Source: Candidatus Poribacteria bacterium (GTDB lineage Bacteria > Poribacteria > DTPJ01 > WJIO01). Taken from it: DNA of 15,620 nucleotides. Within the stretch, counting starts at the first letter, position 1; every line of letters starts with the position of its first letter. The translations under genes were made by a program, and so were the position numbers. A model generated the notes under the pieces. It saw nothing but the letters and a program-made list of their open reading frames with translations. It ran no database searches and was not told the DNA's origin. Shown here one piece after another: positions 13,241 through 15,620 of this stretch. The stretch spans positions 1-15,620 of the forward strand of contig WJIO01000145.1 in NCBI GenBank assembly GCA_014730235.1. Direction: 5' to 3'.

Positions 13241-13381
13241 GGCTCTTTCGGGTTTAGTGTGGTAATAATTAACAAACTCTCTAAGCCTGTCATTCCTGCA
13301 AATGCAGGAATGACAAACAGAGGATATTTTTTCCTAATTGGACAATATTTTTTACATTTTCACACTCAAGTCGAAAAAGCC
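13241..13381. mobile_element. MITE copy 4 (8-bp target duplication, 7 of 8)
   Basis: Left end GGCTCTTTCGGGTTTAGTGT; right end CACACTCAAGTCGAAAAAGCC. The flanks are GATTATTT (13233-13240) and GATTATTA (13382-13389), a target duplication with one difference. The core TGTCATTCCTGCA-AA-TGCAGGAATGACA (13288-13315) is a perfect 13-bp hairpin. The right arm shares the GAGGATATTTTTTC and TAATTGGACAAT segments with copy 3. It sits upstream of the UroD-like gene. Confidence 0.85.
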
Positions 13382-13410
13382 GATTATTATAAATAATTTG
13401 GTTACATATA

Positions 13411-13593
13411 GTAATCGTTAAAAAATGGATATAATTTAGTTGTCATTCCTGGGAAAGCAGGAATCCAGTCTCCCAATATAGTGTTTTTTCTGGATTCCTG
13501 CTTTCCCAGGAATGACAAATTTTGTAATTTACCATCATTATAAAGGTATTTTCAGGTATTTTCTAAACACATTTTTCATTTTTTAACGATTAC
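13411..13593. mobile_element. Second type of inverted-repeat element with 17-bp perfect ends
   Basis: GTAATCGTTAAAAAATG (13411-13427) recurs as an exact inverted copy at 13577-13593, giving a 183-bp unit. ATATA flanks both sides (13406-13410 and 13594-13598), a possible 5-bp target duplication in AT-rich DNA. The interior contains the 29-bp palindrome at 13440-13518. These ends differ from the ISL3-like family. No coding capacity. Confidence 0.65.
13440..13518. repeat. 29-bp perfect inverted repeat with the GTCATTCCTG core
   Basis: Arms 13440-13468 and 13490-13518 are exact inverted copies of 29 bp, starting TTGTCATTCCTGGGAAAGC, around a 21-nt loop. The core is the same as in the four MITEs but here sits in an unrelated inverted-repeat unit. 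Confidence 0.85.
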
Positions 13594-13811
13594 ATATATT
13601 ATAATACTATACGGAAAAATAATCCATATCTTATCCAAAAACTGCTATTTTTGCAAGATTCATTCATCTTTAGCACAATCCATGCCATACAGCCAATATT
13701 TCACATCTACAGGCGAAATTAACGTCATTTTTATTCTGTTTTTACTTTACGTTATAACCTGTAATATGCTATAATTAGCTATGAAAGCCGGAGTGAAAGG
13801 AGTAGGACGTT
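13594..13811. other. Intergenic region before lpxL-like gene
   Basis: AT-rich, with no gene or RNA gene visible except the promoter at 13746-13775. A 12-codon ATG frame at 13781-13819 overlaps the ribosome binding site but shows no sign of being real. Confidence 0.4.
13746..13775 (+). promoter_or_regulatory. Putative promoter of the lpxL-like gene
   Basis: TTTACG (13746-13751) and a perfect TATAAT (13770-13775) are separated by 18 nt. The predicted start of transcription near 13782 gives a leader of about 30 nt containing the AAAGGAG ribosome binding site. Confidence 0.35.
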
Positions 13812-14714
13812 CTGCTTAAGAAAATAAAGAGGTACATTTACTATTTGATAGTAATAACAACCAGGCAGATGGTCTTATTTCTGCCTCGAAAGGCAGCACT
13901 TAAGCTGGGAATCCTCCTGATAAATGCTATGTATCCCCTTATAAAAGGAGAAAAAGAAAAAGCATTAAATAGTTTAAATACAGCCTTTGGAAAGGAAAAA
14001 AGTTCTGAAGAATTGACAGAAATCTGCCGATATTTTTTTCAGAACCTGGTAAAAGGTTTAATGGAAGTGCTTCAATTTTCCCGGCTGAATTCAGGCAATC
14101 TTAGTAAGATTGTAACCTTCGAGGGAAAGTATTATATTGATGAAGCCCTTAAGCCGGGAAACGGAGTTATAATTCTCACAGCCCATTTCGGCAACTGGGA
14201 GCTTTTAGGAGCAAGCCTGGCACTTTCGGGATATAAAATAAATTTTATTGTGCGCCCTGTCAGAAATCATCGGCTAGATGAATTGGTAACTCAAAACCGG
14301 GAGAGCAAAGGTATAAAATGCATATCCAGGGGTGCATCAATAAAATCTGCCCTTAAATGTCTTAAGAGAAATGAACTGCTGGGTATATTGGCTGATATTG
14401 ATACAAAGGTAGACGGTGTGTTCGTGGACTTTTTCGGCAACCCGGCCTTTACTCCCCGAGGTCCGGCAAGTATTGCATTGAGAACCGGGGCGGCTGTAGT
14501 TCCGGCTTTTATAGTAAGACAGAATGATGATACCCATAGAATTATAATTCAACCAGCTTTGAAACTGATAAAAACAGGCAATCAAGAAAAAGATATAGAA
14601 GCTAACACAGAATATTTTAACAAAGTAATCGAATCATTCATCAGAAAATACCCGGAACAGTGGATATGGATGCACCAACGCTGGAAAACCAAACCGGAAG
14701 ACGTATCAAATTAG
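13812..14714 (+). CDS. LpxL/HtrB-family lipid A (lauroyl/myristoyl) acyltransferase, possible CTG start
   Basis: The family (LpxL/LpxM/HtrB) adds secondary acyl chains to lipid A at the inner membrane. The catalytic HX4E motif reads TAHFGNWELLGAS (His125 and Glu130 in my numbering). Other family marks are ALNSLNTAFG, FVDFFGNPAFTPRGPASIALRTGAAVVPAFI and the C-terminal RKYPEQWIWMHQRWKT. Length (about 300 aa) fits the family. The first usable ATG-type start is TTG 13845, but the frame is open upstream to 13806. It there encodes LLKKIKRYIYYLIV, a typical LpxL N-terminus, with AAAGGAG (13797-13803) 8 nt before CTG 13812. I therefore chose CTG 13812, a rare start codon; a sequencing error or the TTG start (AGAGG, 12 nt upstream) remain possible. 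The gene implies an LPS-type outer membrane. It is followed after 65 nt by the AAA ATPase gene. Confidence 0.85.
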   Translation: MLKKIKRYIYYLIVITTRQMVLFLPRKAALKLGILLINAMYPLIKGEKEKALNSLNTAFGKEKSSEELTEICRYFFQNLVKGLMEVLQFSRLNSGNLSKIVTFEGKYYIDEALKPGNGVIILTAHFGNWELLGASLALSGYKINFIVRPVRNHRLDELVTQNRESKGIKCISRGASIKSALKCLKRNELLGILADIDTKVDGVFVDFFGNPAFTPRGPASIALRTGAAVVPAFIVRQNDDTHRIIIQPALKLIKTGNQEKDIEANTEYFNKVIESFIRKYPEQWIWMHQRWKTKPEDVSN

Positions 14715-14779
14715 AACACCCGATATAAGCCTTTTGAAGCTACTATAGGTATAGGGTTTGCTGATAAAAAGATAACAAA

Positions 14780-15620
14780 ATGAAGATAAGCAAAATCAGA
14801 GTAAAAAATTTTAAGAGCTTTAGAGATATGGAAATTGAGCTTGGTGACCTAAGTGTACTTATAGGTGCTAATGCTTCGGGCAAGTCTAATTTTGTCCAGT
14901 TGTTTAAATTCCTGAGAGATATACAACAGTTTGGTCTGGATGATGCGATTTCAAGGCAGGGGGGAATTGAATATCTCATGAATACGAGAGGAGAGAATAA
15001 ACAAATATTATTTATTGAGATATCTGCAGATCAAAACTTAGCCTTTTATACCGAGTTAGACAGAAGAACTTTTAGGGTACAGATAAAGCAAGTAACATAT
15101 TACTTCAAAATAAGTTTTTCAAAACAAACTTATTTACATGAAATAATTGAAGATAAAATTATCTACAAATGCGACTTTATGGAAGTAAAAGAGAAGAATG
15201 AAAAAGATAAATCTACTATTTCGGGAGAAATTACTATATCAAATAAAAAAGGAAAATTACATTTTAATATAGAACCAAAAAGGATGTATCCAGAAGCCAT
15301 TTCTCCTTCAAACATATACTCTGAAAGACGTTTGCTTCTTGAGACACTCTATTTCTTTATAGATAATATAATACTAATACTATTTCGAAAACCCTTGGAT
15401 TTCAAAGAGAAAGACGATATAGGATTGGAGATGGCAATTAGCGGTTTTAAAAGCATCTCAATATATGATTTCGATCCTAAAATATCCAAAAAAGCAATGT
15501 CAATTAATGTGCCAGGAAAATTAAGTGAAGATGGTGATAATCTTACTACAGTTCTAAAAAATATATTAAGGGATGAGGAAGAGAAGAGAAAATTATATAA
15601 TCTTGTAGATTATCTTTTGC
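14780..15620 (+). CDS. OLD/AAA_21-type ATPase (N-terminal part, runs off right edge)
   Basis: From ATG 14780 the frame is open to the last base (280 full codons). MKISKIRVKNFKSFRDMEIE then LGDLSVLIGANASGKSN contains the Walker A motif GANASGKSN (residues 29-37). LMNTRGENKQILFIEISA fits the AAA_21 insertion, and KLSEDGDNLTTVLKNILRDE is the 'dG.NL..vL' element found in this family before the signature and Walker B motifs, which lie beyond the edge. Such stand-alone SMC/ABC-like ATPases are often in mobile or defence gene pairs, for example with DUF4276 or a TOPRIM protein, but no partner is visible here. Codon use is noticeably more AT-rich than in the xylanase or UroD-like genes, hinting at separate acquisition. 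The Shine-Dalgarno is weak. It is cytosolic, and its function is not determined. Confidence 0.85.
   Translation, partial: MKISKIRVKNFKSFRDMEIELGDLSVLIGANASGKSNFVQLFKFLRDIQQFGLDDAISRQGGIEYLMNTRGENKQILFIEISADQNLAFYTELDRRTFRVQIKQVTYYFKISFSKQTYLHEIIEDKIIYKCDFMEVKEKNEKDKSTISGEITISNKKGKLHFNIEPKRMYPEAISPSNIYSERRLLLETLYFFIDNIILILFRKPLDFKEKDDIGLEMAISGFKSISIYDFDPKISKKAMSINVPGKLSEDGDNLTTVLKNILRDEEEKRKLYNLVDYLL

Noticed and set aside
13097-13396. Plus-strand 99-aa frame
   Set aside because: It runs antisense through the UroD-like gene start and then through MITE copy 4; the VIPANAGMTN-like segment is the translated palindrome.
13288-13518. Repeated TGTCATTCCTG units considered as a CRISPR array
   Set aside because: Repeats are inverted rather than direct, spacing is irregular, and they lie inside elements with target duplications.
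13781-13819. 12-codon ATG frame overlapping the lpxL-like ribosome binding site
   Set aside because: It lies right at the predicted transcription start, has no Shine-Dalgarno, and is simply composed of the lpxL leader.

Overview
The window (about 15.6 kb, AT-rich) comes from a Gram-negative-type bacterium. This is shown by an LpxL-like lipid A acyltransferase, several lipoprotein signals and a PilP/GspC-like periplasmic protein. The mix of a cytosolic GH10 xylanase, a ChbG/YdjC deacetylase, a UroD-fold methyltransferase-like protein, PEGA-type and lectin-like secreted proteins and many small palindromic elements resembles uncultivated polysaccharide-degrading lineages such as the PVC group or Poribacteria. 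That placement is a low-confidence guess from gene content only. There are no rRNA or tRNA genes and no CRISPR array.

Layout. Positions 1-3752 form a minus-strand block read from right to left: an FmdE-like protein, a PsbP/Mog1-like lipoprotein, a discoidin-like lipoprotein, a lipoprotein with an M61-like zinc peptidase domain that appears broken by a frameshift, and a PEGA-domain secreted protein running off the left edge. A compact divergent promoter region (3795-3847) separates this block from a plus-strand GH10 xylanase (4028-5242), which ends in a strong terminator. A CvpA-like membrane protein follows and collides tail-to-tail with a minus-strand APH-family kinase. Next come a ChbG/YdjC deacetylase and a secreted lectin-like protein (minus-strand pair, 7159-8969), an orphan EctA-like acetyltransferase with a relic of an AMP-forming ligase, a PilP/GspC-like protein, a GT2 glycosyltransferase, a truncated HicB, a UroD-like protein, LpxL, and the start of an AAA ATPase at the right edge.

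The most notable structure is not protein coding. Four small non-autonomous elements (6986-7094, 9014-9177, about 10775-10936, 13241-13381) share GGCTCTT..GGGTT.AGTGTGG ends. Two carry perfect 8-bp target duplications and a third a 7/8 one, which fits an ISL3-type MITE family. Each lies 28-44 bp upstream of a minus-strand start codon. They carry swappable arms around a common GTCATTCCTGC...GCAGGAATGAC palindrome. A fifth palindrome of the same core lies inside a different element with a perfect 17-bp inverted repeat (13411-13593). In addition, three convergent gene junctions overlap tail-to-tail, and in each the plus-strand gene looks truncated or has an odd tail, which suggests rearrangement scars.

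Functionally the window mixes carbohydrate processing (GH10, ChbG, lectin-like, GT2), envelope functions (LpxL, CvpA, PilP-like, lipoproteins) and accessory remnants (HicB, AMP-ligase relic, AAA ATPase). No complete, clearly new multi-gene system can be demonstrated. The best candidates for novelty are the MITE family and the FmdE-lipoprotein-peptidase cluster.
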